From Parasponia andersonii (lineage: Eukaryota > Streptophyta > Magnoliopsida > Rosales > Cannabaceae): a stretch of DNA of 64,000 bases. How positions within the stretch are numbered: position 1 is the first letter of the stretch; every line of letters begins with the position of its first letter. This document shows positions 1 through 13,000 of this stretch, piece by piece. A model generated the notes under the pieces. That model had not been told where the DNA came from, did no database searches, and worked only from the letters and a program-made list of their open reading frames with translations. The stretch is taken from NCBI GenBank assembly GCA_002914805.1, contig JXTB01000079.1, forward strand, positions 544,257 to 608,256, written 5' to 3'. Both the position numbers and the translations under genes were made by a program.

Positions 1-59
1 TTTGAAAAGTAAAATAATATATTTTTTAGTACCTTTCACTCCCAGATCTTTTTAAACCA

Positions 60-510
60 TCATGGGCCGAGATTTCTGTGACCTCTTCTGTGCTACCGCG
101 GCCTGATTTCCGCCGCCTCCTATCGTTTCAATCCGTCAGAAGCGAGATTTGGGCACATCGCCATTCTGTCAGGACGGCTTGTCCCTGCGCGCGCACCTAC
201 CCAGAAACGCATTAAATGCCCTGTCGGGGTCCGGAGCCGTGGGGCTGTTTTCCATTGCATCCAGTCTGAAGACCCTTGGGGCTTCTGATCCCTACGACTG
301 TTGAGGCGAGGGTCGCTGCTCCCAGACAGCAGACCCTTGGTGCTTCAGACCGCCAGCTGTCATGGACTCGAGGTCTGACCGATTGAACCGTTTGGGATCA
401 GTGATGGATTCTGCCTTAAATTCGGAAGACCCACATGCCGATGTCGGGATCACGTGCGATCCGCGTGACCCTTCTCACGGTTCGAGGCTCGGGAATGGGC
501 CCCACAATAA
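60..510. repeat. GC-rich dispersed repeat, copy 1
   Basis: This block is much more GC-rich than its surroundings and is similar over about 450 bases to 19090-19550. Shared landmarks include a gggccgagatttctg start, a cggcctgatttccg block, a gcattaaatgc block and a gatcacgtgcgatccgcg block near the end. Both copies contain stops in all frames and differ by indels, so I see no conserved coding frame. It could be part of an LTR or another non-coding element; the termini are not resolved. A short GGTTCGA at about 475 resembles a pol III B box but is not conserved in copy 2. Confidence 0.7.
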
Positions 511-1246
511 GGTATACAATATTTCTAATATTGGTTTAGTTTGCAATTTGTCTTTGTTAGTTATTTCCTAACAAAGGTAAGGGGTAGGGTGTCAATATAA
601 TTTCTCAAGCTAAATACTGTTGATTAGACTCTAAATTACAAAACAATTAACTATTATAGAGATCGATCTAACACCGCCATCAATGTATACTCAGCACAAC
701 TCAATTTATAATGGACAATACAAGACGAAAGGCATCGAACTAACCAAAATCTGAGACAACCCTTTTAGCAACAACTATATATATGGGTATCCAAATGTCA
801 TGCCTGCCTCAACAATCTCTTTAGATAGCACGATTTTAAAAATAATTCCTTCAAATTTAAACCTGATAAGAGTAAATCCCAGGGGAAAAAATCATAATAA
901 AGAGTAGCACTTCTATTTATTTCTGTTGCATTAAATTATTAATTCAAGTCAACATATTGCTACTAAGTTGCTATCAACAATACATATTAATTTAAACTGT
1001 CTTTTACAAAATAAATAAAATTAAATAGTTTAATTAAACTAGCAACGTTACTAACTTAATTAACCGCTGACTCATTCATTAGCCAGGGAGTCTAATTAAC
1101 TGCATAGTGCATGGGCACACATACTCTAAATTAGAGAAGAAAAGTACTTCAAAGATCAATAATTAACTCTCCGATCTTTTGAGTTGTGGGGGAAGAAAAA
1201 AAGTGTCATATAAAGAGCGAATAAATTATTTTACAAAAACACATTT
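511..1246. other. AT-rich intergenic DNA
   Basis: This is the 3' flank of the SAUR gene. I see no coding frame, RNA gene or clear repeat in it. Confidence 0.6.
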
Positions 1247-1660
1247 TTAGTAGCTCTGCACCATGGTTTTACAAGAATCCCAGTTTACCCTGCCATTAGC
1301 ATTATTAGACGACGACCTTTCGGCGGCCTCGTGCCACTGCTCGGCCAATATCCTCTCTAGCTCGCTTGGCCGACAAGGAACGGTCAGCGCGCCATTGCGG
1401 TCAAAGCCATACTCCTCAGCGGCTTGCTCAAGCAGCCTACGGAAACCGGGGTGTGCCAAACAGCTGAGGGGAACCACAAACCTCTTCGGCTCATCTCCAG
1501 CCACCGCGATAACCGCGAAGTGGCCTTCCTTGACGTCTCCCGGGACAGAGTTCGATTTGGTCCGGCCCAACGTCGACATTCTAATCTTTTGAAGCTTTTC
1601 TGCCACGTTTCTGAGGTTGGCTATGCTGTTCATCTTTAGAAGCTTCGCCATATTGATCAA
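1247..1660 (-). CDS. SAUR family auxin-responsive protein
   Basis: A single-exon 137-aa protein of the SAUR (small auxin up RNA) family. The diagnostic core spans about residues 45-107: EGHFAVIAV, then KRFVVPLSCLAHPGF, then LLEQAAEEYGF, then the ALTVPC block. Family members are short, intronless and auxin-induced; many promote cell expansion by inhibiting PP2C.D phosphatases that act on plasma-membrane H+-ATPases. Whether this member does so is inference. A basic N-terminal extension (KLLKMNS, then EKLQKIR) precedes the core, as in SAURs with an amphipathic N-terminus. Translation could start at residue 1 or at Met4 (MAKLL); the second resembles family starts better. A TATA box lies about 95 bases upstream. 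Length and integrity are normal. No neighbouring SAUR copy is present, although these genes often occur in clusters. Confidence 0.93.
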   Translation of the reverse strand: MINMAKLLKMNSIANLRNVAEKLQKIRMSTLGRTKSNSVPGDVKEGHFAVIAVAGDEPKRFVVPLSCLAHPGFRRLLEQAAEEYGFDRNGALTVPCRPSELERILAEQWHEAAERSSSNNANGRVNWDSCKTMVQSY

Positions 1661-1754
1661 TAAAATATGTAGATATATGAGCTTAAAACCGATCTGTAAG
1701 GTTTCTTGGTTTTCTTATTGAATGTGTTTGGGAATGTTAGCTCCTTACTTACAA

Positions 1755-1764
1755 GTATTTATAG
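1755..1764 (-). promoter_or_regulatory. TATA box of the SAUR gene
   Basis: On the minus strand this reads CTATAAATAC, about 95 bases upstream of the SAUR start codon. That is a normal core-promoter position allowing a 60-70 base leader. Confidence 0.65.
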
Positions 1765-3183
1765 ACATGGACATGGTGCATGAGATAAGATTGGACAGCT
1801 GCAATTTTACATTAATTCTTAAAAAAGAAAAAAAAAAAACCTAAAAAAGAGAGAGACCTAGACTTAGACCTAGAGATAAAGCAATATTGAAACGGCATGG
1901 TTCTGATATGTAGTGAACATAAATTTAGGGAGACCAGCGCATGTGAGTGGGTCATTGCTAGTGCTAGTTCTGTGGACTTATTACCCACACGAAAAGTCTA
2001 TTCTGCTGGTTAATTTGTCATCAGTTTAATTAGAAACCTAAAAATATATTACTTATAATCGTCATTAATTATCATTATCTATCTCGATTGTTTTTGCCGG
2101 TCTCCTCTATATCCCATTAATTAAACTACACCACACCATGATGGAGAGTTATTAAAGAAACAGACAACTGAAAATAATATGACGTGACGTTACTTGATAA
2201 TAAGTGCAAATTGGAACATCTATTTCACGATGAGCCATACCTTTATGGCTATATAGGTTGACAAAGAGCGCTAAGATTACTTTCTTTTCTATCTCCAGTT
2301 ATACATTGATATAGGTTCCAAAATAATTTGTTACATTATTAAGCTATGAGATATTTTAATAGAGTCCACGTATCAAATATTTAATATTAGAGAACGAAAA
2401 AATGAGAGTCCTAAATTCAGTTGATGTCGTCTTTTGTCATATATTTATTAGTTCTGGAATATATATTTACACATTTAGACAATAATGCATAATTAATTTT
2501 GATTTAGTAATTAGGCTAGTGCTTATATAGCACCACACGCCAAGAAATATGCGGAGAATCGTACTTTTATTCGTGCATAGTAAACCAAATTACGAGTGCC
2601 AAATCATTAACAATTGTAGGTAATACTTGTCTTGGGGATCTTGCTAGCAGGCTATATATAGCGTCGTGATCATATATATCCTATGTAATCTATCTCATAT
2701 TACTTACAGATTTATAGAATATGTGTTATATAAGTAATATGACATGAATTAAGTATTACAGGAAATTATTGAAGTCATCGATCGACGTACAAATGCACGT
2801 TATATGTATTATAGTCTCACGCGCACAGTAGTACTCTTTTTATTTAGTTTTGTACAAATTAAGTACGTGATGATGTACCGGTAAAGTTTATGTATATTTA
2901 GCTCCGACAACTTTATATTCGATCTGTCACTTTCTTTCCCAGAAGATAATAAATCTACGGATGCCCTTCTTCAGTTGGACCTTAATATCTTGCTTCAGTT
3001 TAATCATCAAAATGGAGCGAGGTGCTTGCTGTAACTTGTATATGATCTAAAATTCTGACACTAGGATTGATGCCTTCATCGATCTGCAAATAATAATCTC
3101 TACTTTTGTTTTTTCTTCATTTATTTAGGGCTTTACTAGTTCATATTGGATATTATATATGTACACCTCGTCAAACTTTGACC

Positions 3184-3186
<3 letters not shown>

Positions 3187-3231
<45 letters not shown>

Positions 3232-3235
3232 TTCT
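3187..3235. repeat. (CT)n microsatellite
   Basis: An uninterrupted CT run of about 35 bases followed by imperfect CTTT units. Confidence 0.9.
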
Positions 3236-3874
3236 CTATTCTGTTGTGTATGGGAACCTAGATGTATCTACAATCTATTCCATCCTGTTGACTTAGATAT
3301 GGCTAAAGCGCAAATGTGTTTCATAAGAATTAGGACTGCATGAATAGAACTTCTATGTTGTAGTATTAGTATACATAGTCATCTTAATTAAGTACATACA
3401 ACAAAGTTAAATTGTGGGGTTAAAAGCTAGAATATTGTCATCTGTGAAAATGTGAATGACGAGCATGAATGAGAAATTTTTTAATCACCTAACTAATTAT
3501 TAGGTGACCGTATATGTGTAACTATACATATATACATTGTCACGTGATAGTACATAATAAAGATTATAGTAATTATAAGTCGTTACTTGGCATGCTTAAC
3601 ATTTTCTAATTATGCATATATTGTGAATTGCATTCTTTACAGCGCTCCATGCATGTATACATCTACTATATATATATATATATTTATGCTTTGCAATTAG
3701 TAAGTGCGTATATACAAAACACAAAACTTCATCTTGCTAGCTAAAGATCTGTTTTTGCAGCTAGGTGATTGATTACTTTTTATTAAAAAAATAAAAATAA
3801 AATGAGGCTTAACTAATGATCTATATTTATTACAAATTAAAAAAAAATACATATTACTATCCAATTCTCACTCC

Positions 3875-3974
3875 ACCCCATTAAGGATAATAAGTTTTCA
3901 CACCCTACGATCGAAATCCCTGGTACCCCATTAAGGATAATAAGTTTTCACACCCTACGATCGAGATCCCTGAT
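3875..3974. repeat. 50-base tandem duplication
   Basis: Two adjacent 50-base units (3875-3924 and 3925-3974), each starting ACCCCATTAAGG and ending near GATCC, are almost identical. This indicates a recent local duplication. Confidence 0.85.
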
Positions 3975-4250
3975 AATGAATGTCCTTATCACTTGAGCCA
4001 ACCTATTTCGTCATAGGTGATTGATTACTTACGTAACGTAATATATACTGCTTCAGATTATAATATTGCACCATCAAATCTTGCAATTCCGTAATTTTAA
4101 ACTACTATATGATACTAATTAAAATGTTGAACTAGAACTAGGGTAATATATACTTTTCTTTCTCCCAAATAAATGTATAATTTCTAGTCAAGATTTAATT
4201 ACAGAGAGGGAAAAAGACTTCTCGTCGAACCATATTTAATTACATACCAT

Positions 4251-6175
4251 AATGGTGACAAAGGGGTAGTTGTAAAAAGCCCATATGTGAAATTTCGTTT
4301 TTTTAGAGGGCAAAAGTTTCTTTTACTGAAAATTAAAAAAAAAATCAGATCTTTTTGTTTTTCTCTCTCTCTCTCTCTCCCATCCGATCTCCCTGTTTCT
4401 CTCTCGTTCTCTCACCCTCGCCGATTCTCTCTCTCCTCCGTCACGCCTACCATTGAATCCAGACAACGTATGCCGCCCAGCCGAGCCGACTACTGGAGCT
4501 CCGAGGCGCCGGACTGCCATGTTGCCAAGGGGGACGCGAAGTTTCACCGTGTTTCCATCGCCCGCCGGCGAGAATTCTGGCGACGAAAAGTCACGAAATC
4601 GGTGGCATTCGAATCCTCTCGTCGTGTGCTTTCTCCAGGTATATACTACACGATCCTATTTTGCCCGGATTAAAAATTATCATTTTTGTGTATTTTTGAG
4701 CTCGGGTTCGACTTTTGATCCGACCATTAGATTTCGTTTTTGTTGTCATTTTTGGAATGTACTCAGAAAATAGTGAAGTTTGATATATATTGACTATATT
4801 TGGTGATCGGCATGAAAAACCATATCTAACGACTTTAGATTTTATTTTGTTTTACATGACACCGGTCCGGTATCGGCCCGGACTCGATTTGGTTAAATCA
4901 TATGTCTAATCTAGTTGTTTTAGGTGCTAGGAGTTTGGTAAAGAGGTTTGTTTGTCAATTCGAAGCTTCATTGAGGAGTTGATTTTTCACAAATGAGCGA
5001 TCGAGGGTCTAGAATTGGTTCTAGACCCTCCGAGTGATCGTTCAACGGTATCTTGAGGACCCATTGGCGTGATATCACTATTTTAGTGAGGTAGGGGTTC
5101 AATTACCAAGTTTTATACTTATTTTGATTTAAAATATGCATTATAACCTATTTCTTGAAAATTTCGATTTTCATGGAATTCAATGGTTTGATTAGATAAT
5201 TGATAAATTTGTGAACTATTGAGATATATTAGATTGTTTTGGGATTAGTTGTTATGATTTTTATGCAGATTTAAAATTTTGGTTTTGGGAAAATACAGTC
5301 GTTATGCTGCCCGATTTTCTGTAAATCCCAGAATAATACCAAATGAGTATTAAAATATGATTTCTTAAAATACTTGATGCATGGTTATTACACACTCTAT
5401 AACATGTTGTACCTACCATAGAATCACGTACTTGAATTCCATTTTAGTATCATAGTATTTAGATCGCTGGCAAGTTGTTGCAGCGCTAGGTGAGAGACCT
5501 AAGCGCCTGCGCAGAATTTGCTGACACACCTCTGAGTAGTATCAGGATGCTGGGTACCTCTGTTACTGAGTTATTACAGGACCGTGATGGGAGGATGAGA
5601 GCTCATGTATATACTTGTACTTGGTTAATTTATGATATGTATAATAATGAACATGATTACTTATGATTTCAATTTCTTTGCAAATTTATTTTATAAATGA
5701 ATTTTTGAAAGGTACTAACCATACAGGCTTGAAAAGTTACATTCATACCAAAAAGAGTAATTGAAATTCCTATTGAGTATGTGAATACTCTTCCCACTTT
5801 CTTTCCCTTCTCAGGTAATTTACTATGCGACTTAGGCAACTCCGGAGCGGAGTAATCCAAGAAGAAGTTTACCCTAGTTTGTGATTGGTAATTGTTTAAA
5901 TACTTACCTTGGACTTGTAATAATATTTAAGGCTCATACTTTGGATTTAGTCTGTATTATCTATAATGCCCACTGGTGATGACGATGTGATGGATATTAA
6001 TGTTTTATTACTATTATTAACAGTTTATATCTAGTGGTGATCACAAACTGTAGGAATTTATAATTTGAACTATTTTTGTAAACTAGTTGTCGTCTTTATT
6101 TTATTTTCTAAAATAAATTATGAATTTCCACTCGTGAAATTCTTTTTCTACCACTGGCCCGGAGTTTGGATCATG
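4251..6175 (+). mobile_element. Probable solo LTR related to the 7.6-16.1 kb element
   Basis: This stretch follows the same order of landmarks as the 2.4 kb LTRs further right: a CT-rich tract, a GC-rich leader-like block, a GTATATA...CCCGGATTAAA block, a TCCGACCNTTAGAT block, a GAGGTAGGGGTTCAATT block and a GGATGAGAGCTCATGT block. It is clearly diverged, so it belongs to a different subfamily. No second copy and no internal region are seen, which fits a solo LTR left by recombination. A 7-base word ATACCAT occurs on both sides (4244-4250 and 6176-6182) and may be the target duplication. The ends are not clean TG...CA, so the termini are approximate. Confidence 0.6.
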
Positions 6176-6182
6176 ATACCAT

Positions 6183-7622
6183 ACATATATTATATATAGT
6201 CAAAAGAATGAGGGAAAAAAAAAAAAAAACAAAACAAAACGTACGTGCGTACATATACATGTACAAGACATGCCTTTCGGTTCTACAGTGACTTACATAC
6301 AACTTAATTTCTTTATTAGGTCATTTATATATATATATATATCTTAAATATCAGCTAGCTGCTAGAATTAATTCTATTATTTTTACATGTAATTGACAAA
6401 GAAGGAAAGATTATATATCAGCCAATTAAGTGCAGCCTAAAAGTTTTATGTCACTAAATCAATAATTCAATTCTCTGATGATTTTTGGAAGTTCAAAAGA
6501 GTATAGTATAATATAGTGTCGTCAGGCTCCATGTGGCCTACGGCATGCGTGAATAGAAGTTCAATGTTTTTTTTTGGGGTCCAGTGGCTCCCTTAATGTA
6601 TTACATCATAATCTAATGAAGAATTCGAGTCAAGAGGGGTCCCTATATATAATATCTCTTGCACATGGAAATTAAACCCTTTCCCCTATACTTCGAGTGC
6701 TTATATTATAAACACATGTAGTACATATATCAGCACATATTTGACCTATATATATTTATTTAAAGATCCAGGTTTATCAATAATATTCATATAAGTCGAT
6801 GGTCGAGTTGGATGAGAAAAAGTGCGAAAAGGTACATGGTCTTCACTTTTATGTGGGGATCACGCTTAGCTGTCACAAGATATTTCGAAGAGCAAACAAT
6901 CAAAGCAGCTTTATCTGAAAAAGTTCACAGTGTGGGCACTACGCTGGGTACTATGTTCTCTCTGGCACCGAAGCATATGCATGGTTGCCGCACAGCCCAG
7001 AAGAGGAGCTAGATCATGAACTAAATAACGTACTGTGAGGATTATTTCTCAAAACAGAACTTTTAAAAACACATATAACGCAAGAACAAAAGAACAAAAG
7101 AAAAAAAAAACGAGTAGAACAGGAGATACTTAGTTTAGGTTGTATATAAACAACCCTACATCCAAAGTAGAGACTTAATCCCAATCAAATCCACTAACAT
7201 AAGAGAATGATTACGACTCTCCAAGTTCTCAATGCATACAAGAAACTCTTTGTACAATTTATTAGTTCTCTCAGTAAATACCCAAGTTCTTTTACAAGCT
7301 CAGAAAGCTTTCCAAGAATTTTTTCACTCTTCCTCGAGTTACAAGCTACAGAGTTGATAATACAATTAGATTTTCAAAAGTTATTCCTTATATATATGAA
7401 TATAGAACCAATTGAAGAATAGAGTTAGTTAAGTTAGGTATGCTTAACTAATGAGTTGAAGTCTCGTATTGAATACAACTAACCTGTTAATTGTAACTAA
7501 CTAATCTCTTATTAATTTAACCAATTAATTAGAGACTAATTCATCACGTACTACGTTTTTTCTTTTTTTTTTTTAAAAAAATATTTATCTATTTCGACGT
7601 ATGTATATTGATTTTGATGAGC
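6183..7622. other. AT-rich intergenic DNA
   Basis: I see no gene here. A 66-codon frame at 6812-7012 matches nothing I recognise. Short TA and poly-A runs occur. Confidence 0.5.
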
Positions 7623-7627
7623 TCGAA

Positions 7628-10034
7628 TGTAAAACCCCTTAAACTTTGGAAGGGTATTTTGGTCTTTTGAAAAAAAATAAAAAATATATAATAAAATAAA
7701 TTGAATTAAAAATTCAAATTTTGGGTTGATTTGAAAGAAATTTTGATAGAGGGACTAATTTGCAAAATTGAAGGACTATTTTAAAATAAAATTTTAAAAT
7801 TAGAGACTTATATGTAATTTTAAAAAAATTGCACTACCCATTTAAGAGTAGACACGTGGCCTGTTGCCCTCCCCCTCAGCTCTTTCTCTCTCCTCTCCCT
7901 CGACATTTTCAATATATATATCTCTCTCTCTCTCTTTCTCTTCGAAAAATCGGCCGCCATTCTTGCAACTCCGACGGGTTGCCTCTGCTCGATGGCAGTC
8001 GACGCCACCAAGCTAGAATGACACGGCACCGCGACACGAGCCACCCGCCGAGTTGTCATGGCCACCGGAGCTCCAGACGTCGCCGGAGAAGACAAAGTCC
8101 CGCGGAAGAAAATGGCCACCAGCGAAGATTCCAGCATCCAATTACCGTGTAACCAGTCCCATTCAACTTGTCTTGTCACGATCTTTCACGTGGTATATAT
8201 ATCTTGACTCTATATTGCTCGGATTAAATTTTTCCATTTTTGTTAATTTTGAGCTATTTTAGTTTTATATTTAAATTTTTCAATCCGACTGTTAGATCAT
8301 AAAATAAACCTCATATTTGTGATCTACTCGTGAAAATAAAAATTTTGATCTATATATTGTTTATATTTGGTGGCGGGCAAGAAAATCTAAATCTAACGGC
8401 TTAGATCGTCTCGTTTTGAAGGCCGTGGGCCCAGATTCGGCCCAAATCCGAATCAGTTGAACTATAAGTCTAACCTAGCATTTTTGGGTGCTCTGAATTT
8501 AGTGGTAAAGTCCGTTTAACGATCTGAAGCTCCGATTGAAAATCGAGTTTTTAAACCTATCGATCAAAGGCTCGAAAACGATACTCGACCTTCCAAACGA
8601 TACCCAAATGACGCCAAACTTTCTCCATAGCTCTGTAGCACTATTTGAATACTCAATTGAGGTAGGGGATTCAATTTTCTTGTTTTCTATTATTTTCATT
8701 AAAATCAGAATTTACTCTAAAAAAATGAAATTTCGTGATTTTATTAAATTGAATTATTTGAATAGTTATTTTAATGAACTATGAATTTGTGAAACATTGT
8801 AGACTGCTCTAAATATTTTTAAATATGATTTTATACAAGTTTTTATACTTGGAATTTGGTAAAACCATAGAAACTATAATTTTGGATTTTAAAGTACAAA
8901 ATGGATTTTAATTAAAAATCAGAGCATGTCTAGAATATTAAACCACTGCATGGTTGTTTGAGACTCTATATATTGCACATTTCATATGATCATGCATGAG
9001 AGCTGTCTTAAGCATCACGGTATTGTAGTAGGCAGACTAGTACACCTACCTTCGGTGAGAGCCCGTAAACCTGCGCGAGGTTTATTTTCTGACTATTAGC
9101 ATTTGGTAGGCGTAGGCATTCGGTTCCCCTCCGGTTCAGTAGGATTTGACACATGGGTATCCCTCCGATTTTCAGAGATAGATATCAGGCAGAGAGCACT
9201 CAATACATGTAGTATAAGTTGCTCTAGTTGTGATGAGAGGATGAGAACTCATGTGATGTGTTGATTTATGTGATGTGCATTATGTTTATTTTAATTGAGA
9301 CTTTTATATGTTTTGACCTGGATATCTGGTTTTGATTTTTAGCATAGTTTTCTGTAAATAGTCTAAATCCTTAATATTTATAGAAATGCTTTCTGGTACT
9401 ACTAACCATGTAGATATTTTGAGATTTATAAAAGATTTTCCCAAAAGGAAAATTGAATAACCTACTGAGCATTCTCGTGCTCACCCCTTACTTTCTTCTA
9501 TTTCAGGTGTTGACCTATTTTATATTAATTATTCTGGTAGCTTGGCAAGCATGTTTGGTAATACTTGTACTTCTAATCCTCTTCATTGGTTGGTTTGTAC
9601 TCGGTATCAATTTCTCTTTCCTAAATTAAATTTATTTAGCCAATAGTAATATAATTACTGAGTAGATGTATGAGCATGATTTTTGTCATTAAATCGAGTA
9701 CTTAGGAAATAAAATGATTTTATGTAAATTATTTGAACTTTGGGCTTAGGGTTTAATTTGAACTGTTTTATTAAATTTCATAAATTAATAAAAGTTTTTA
9801 TACTAGTTAATTAAGATTTTTTCTCATCTTAAAATGAAAAATTTACTTGGAAATTTAAAACTGGTAAATAATATCAAAATTGTTTTTTGGTCCAATCTCG
9901 TGATTTACTTATTTTGGAGGACTAAACTTAAATTTCAAGTACGTAAATTTTTCTGAAAATTTTAGAAGCTACTATTCATCACTAATTTCACTTAAGATTA
10001 CTAAAAGTCATAGCCTTTGGTTTTGGTCGCGACA
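7628..10034 (+). repeat. 5' LTR of the LARD-like element
   Basis: 2407 bases, nearly collinear with 13697-16101 and differing by scattered substitutions and small indels. It carries a CT tract near 7920 followed by a GC-rich block (about 7950-8150) resembling a 5' leader, then AT-rich DNA. Short frames in the GC block are not conserved as proteins between the two LTRs. Confidence 0.92.
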
Positions 10035-10038
10035 GTTT

Positions 10039-10050
10039 TAGTATCAGAGC
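10039..10050 (+). promoter_or_regulatory. Primer-binding site (tRNA-iMet type)
   Basis: TAGTATCAGAGC begins four bases after the 5' LTR. It differs by one base from the canonical TGGTATCAGAGC complementary to the 3' end of initiator tRNA-Met. Confidence 0.8.
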
Positions 10051-13000
10051 TTCAGGCTTCAGATCCATCTGGGATCTTGCCTGTGATATTTTGATGTTTA
10101 AAAAGAATTTAGAAATGTGTTTGACAAATACCTCATACATCTCTTAGGAATTGGCTAAATCGGTTATTTTTGCTTCGATTCATTATGAATCCTTCGTCCA
10201 CCTCCCTAGAGTGGAACTCTAGTATCTTAGAGACAGTAATAATCCTGAGATTCTAATCTCAGAAGTGTCAGGGTTGACATGAGATTAGTGATTTCTACCC
10301 CTATCAAAAATTCTTCAGTTCAAATAGGTATTCGTTCTTGTAATCCTATGTCTATTATTGTGACAAGCTATATGAACCTCATAAGTTCTGAAATGGCAAA
10401 TTTGATGTCTAGTAATTTGATTTGGCATAACTGAATATTATATATGCTTATGGGGTTGTGATTTAAATTTCTTAGAAATTATTTATATGTGATTGACTTG
10501 TTTGAGAGTTTGATAAATTATTTCCATGATCTCGTATCATGCATTGTTAGGACTTTTAGATAGTCATGACATATTGATTTTTCATTCATGGATTCATATA
10601 ATAATATAGATTTGGTAAAAAAATAAATAAATCAATAAATATCGTTCTTTCTAGTTTGACCAATGAATTATCTTTGTTTTCAACTGAACTACATATCTCT
10701 AAATTTTAGTAACGATTGGATATACAAAATTCATATTTTCAAGGATTATATAATTAAAAAAAGAAAAAAATAATAATAATAATACCACTTTGAGTTTAAA
10801 GTTTGCTAAGTTACCAGCATTATAAAATTTAAATAATTGATTTAGTTAAAAGTTAAAACTAGTTGTGGTACTAGTAAGGTTTCATTGTAAATTTAGTGTG
10901 GTTAATTTAGGAATAAAGTTCCTAAATATTTTTTTTTTCTAAATTTTGAATATAATAGATACTCTTGCTAAAATTTATCGAGTTTCTACTTGCCATTTGA
11001 TTTTGAATCTAAGGAAAGCTTTGGAAAATTAATTTACAAATTGACTTGGAAGTAAATATAAAATATCTATAGAAAATTTATGTGGTAACTTTTGGCAAAG
11101 AGTTTATATTTTCAAAGAAATCATTGGTGTAATTTAGTGAAGTGCACATATAAATTTTTGAAAATTTGTGCATATATTTCTAAAAGTCAAATGTATGATA
11201 TCTTGTTACAAGAATTTTGCTAAGTAAAATTGGTTATACTAATTTGTTTGGAACCTTGCATAAATTTTAAAAATATTCATATTTTGAAAACATATTTTGG
11301 AAGTTTTGTGAAATCTTGTTGTCATAATCTTATTTGTCTTGATGCTTGGATTTAGTTATTCTTCCAAGCTTTTCATTATGTATATGTGGCTTGTTTACTT
11401 GAGCTAGGTATGATTTTAATGATCATTAAATTGTTAAATCCTTGGTATGCCATAAATGTCTTGTTTATTGGGTAAGTAAGTTGAGTGGAATTAACTTTGC
11501 ATTATTTATCTCAATTGGATAATTGAGCACTTTTCTGGTTAATTCGGTTTGATATCCTAAGTATTAGAACTCCTAGTATTGGGAACTTAGGGTGATATTT
11601 CATTTGCATACAAGATTAAAAAAATATATACATATATATTTTTTTATATAACTAAGCCTTAGAGAGACTTTGGTGGTGCAAAATTATACATAGTATCTTC
11701 TTTGGAATATATATATATATACACACTCTTAACATACTCTATTATTTTCTAAAATGCTTTATAGGTTTTTCCTGTTGTTAAAATGTCTTGAAAAAAAATG
11801 TTTTTAATAAAATTAATAGGGTGTAGTGACTTCAAAGTTATGAAACTAAAGTATTATCTAAAGTTTTTCCTTAATGAAGAACAATGGAAAAATTATTTAC
11901 ATAATGAGATTTGCTAATAAAAAGAAGATACACTTTTAAACCTAGTGGAGATGTGTTTGAAAATTATGGACAAGTTTTAAAAAAAAATTTCTATTATGTT
12001 TAATTATGAATTAAAAAAAATTGATATGTTTTAAGTGCTTGATAGTTCAATTAGTAAACTATACCAAGCGAGAAATTTCTTCTTATCATACTTATTTAGC
12101 TTAACAAGTGGAATTGTTGTGTTAAATATAAAATTAATTGACTGATGATGACAAGATTCAATCTTGTCGGTGTACTCTCTTTTGGTATTAATGAGTGAGT
12201 ACTATTTTTGGCACTTTGCGTGTACTAACTTTTGGGAATGGTTGGAGACTCTTGTTATAATTTGTTGTGGATTAGAGTTATCATTGAGTTCATTGATATT
12301 GAGTTCAACTTATGACTCATTACTTGATTTGAGATAGATCCAAGCATCATTATGGTGGAATAATTGATGACACATAGATCAGTTCACTCATGAGTCTATA
12401 TAGAGAGTTATTGAACTCTTGCTATTATATTTTAAAAATGAATACTTGAAGTTCAAGTTTAGTTTACCTATGGCCAAAGTAAGACTTTATTGTGAACTGG
12501 TGTAGTATTCTTATATGCCCTAAATTTTGTGTAGCATATTTTCAAAAATATTTTTGAAAAAAATTATTTATGAATTCTAAAATGAAATGAGATTAGATGG
12601 GAGACAGGTGTCGCTGCAGAGACAACTTATTCTATTGAAGCTTATTTCTGAGGCATTATAGTATTGTTAGTAGTTTTATTCGCATATTGGGTAGTGAGTC
12701 ATTTCTATATGACTTTCTTTGGTACCAAAGACTTAGAAGGTCTTTGGAGGTGAGTGTTGAATTGGGATTATTATAATCTTATGTTGGGTAAAGCGATTTA
12801 AAGAGTCTCTAAATTTATTGCGGTATGAGTTTTTATGATATGGTATTACCTTGGATAAAAGACTTGAAAAGTCTTTGGACAATATTTGTTATATGAATAC
12901 TTGCATTTTATATACTCGGACTGTTTTGGTCCTATTGGCAATTGTTGTGCCAAGTGCTTCTGTGTTGGAAATTTCAATTCATAGTGATTTTAGTCTTGTC

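Larger units (their letters stand above)
1765..4243. other. Long AT-rich region upstream of the SAUR gene
   Basis: I find no coding exons here. It contains a CT microsatellite, a short TA run near 3667 and a 50-base tandem duplication (listed separately). It probably includes the distal SAUR promoter, but I cannot identify convincing auxin-response element clusters. Confidence 0.5.

Noticed and set aside
470..490. GGTTCGA resembling a tRNA/SINE B box
   Set aside because: No A box at the right distance, no cloverleaf, and not conserved in repeat copy 2.
4287..4673. 128-codon frame in the solo LTR
   Set aside because: Low-complexity CT tract and leader-like sequence. No homologous protein frame is kept in the related LTRs.
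6812..7012. 66-codon frame
   Set aside because: No recognisable motif, splice context or promoter.
7829..8262. Overlapping frames in the 5' LTR GC block (and 13870-14313 in the 3' LTR)
   Set aside because: The frames do not stay aligned as proteins between the two LTRs, so they are probably not coding.
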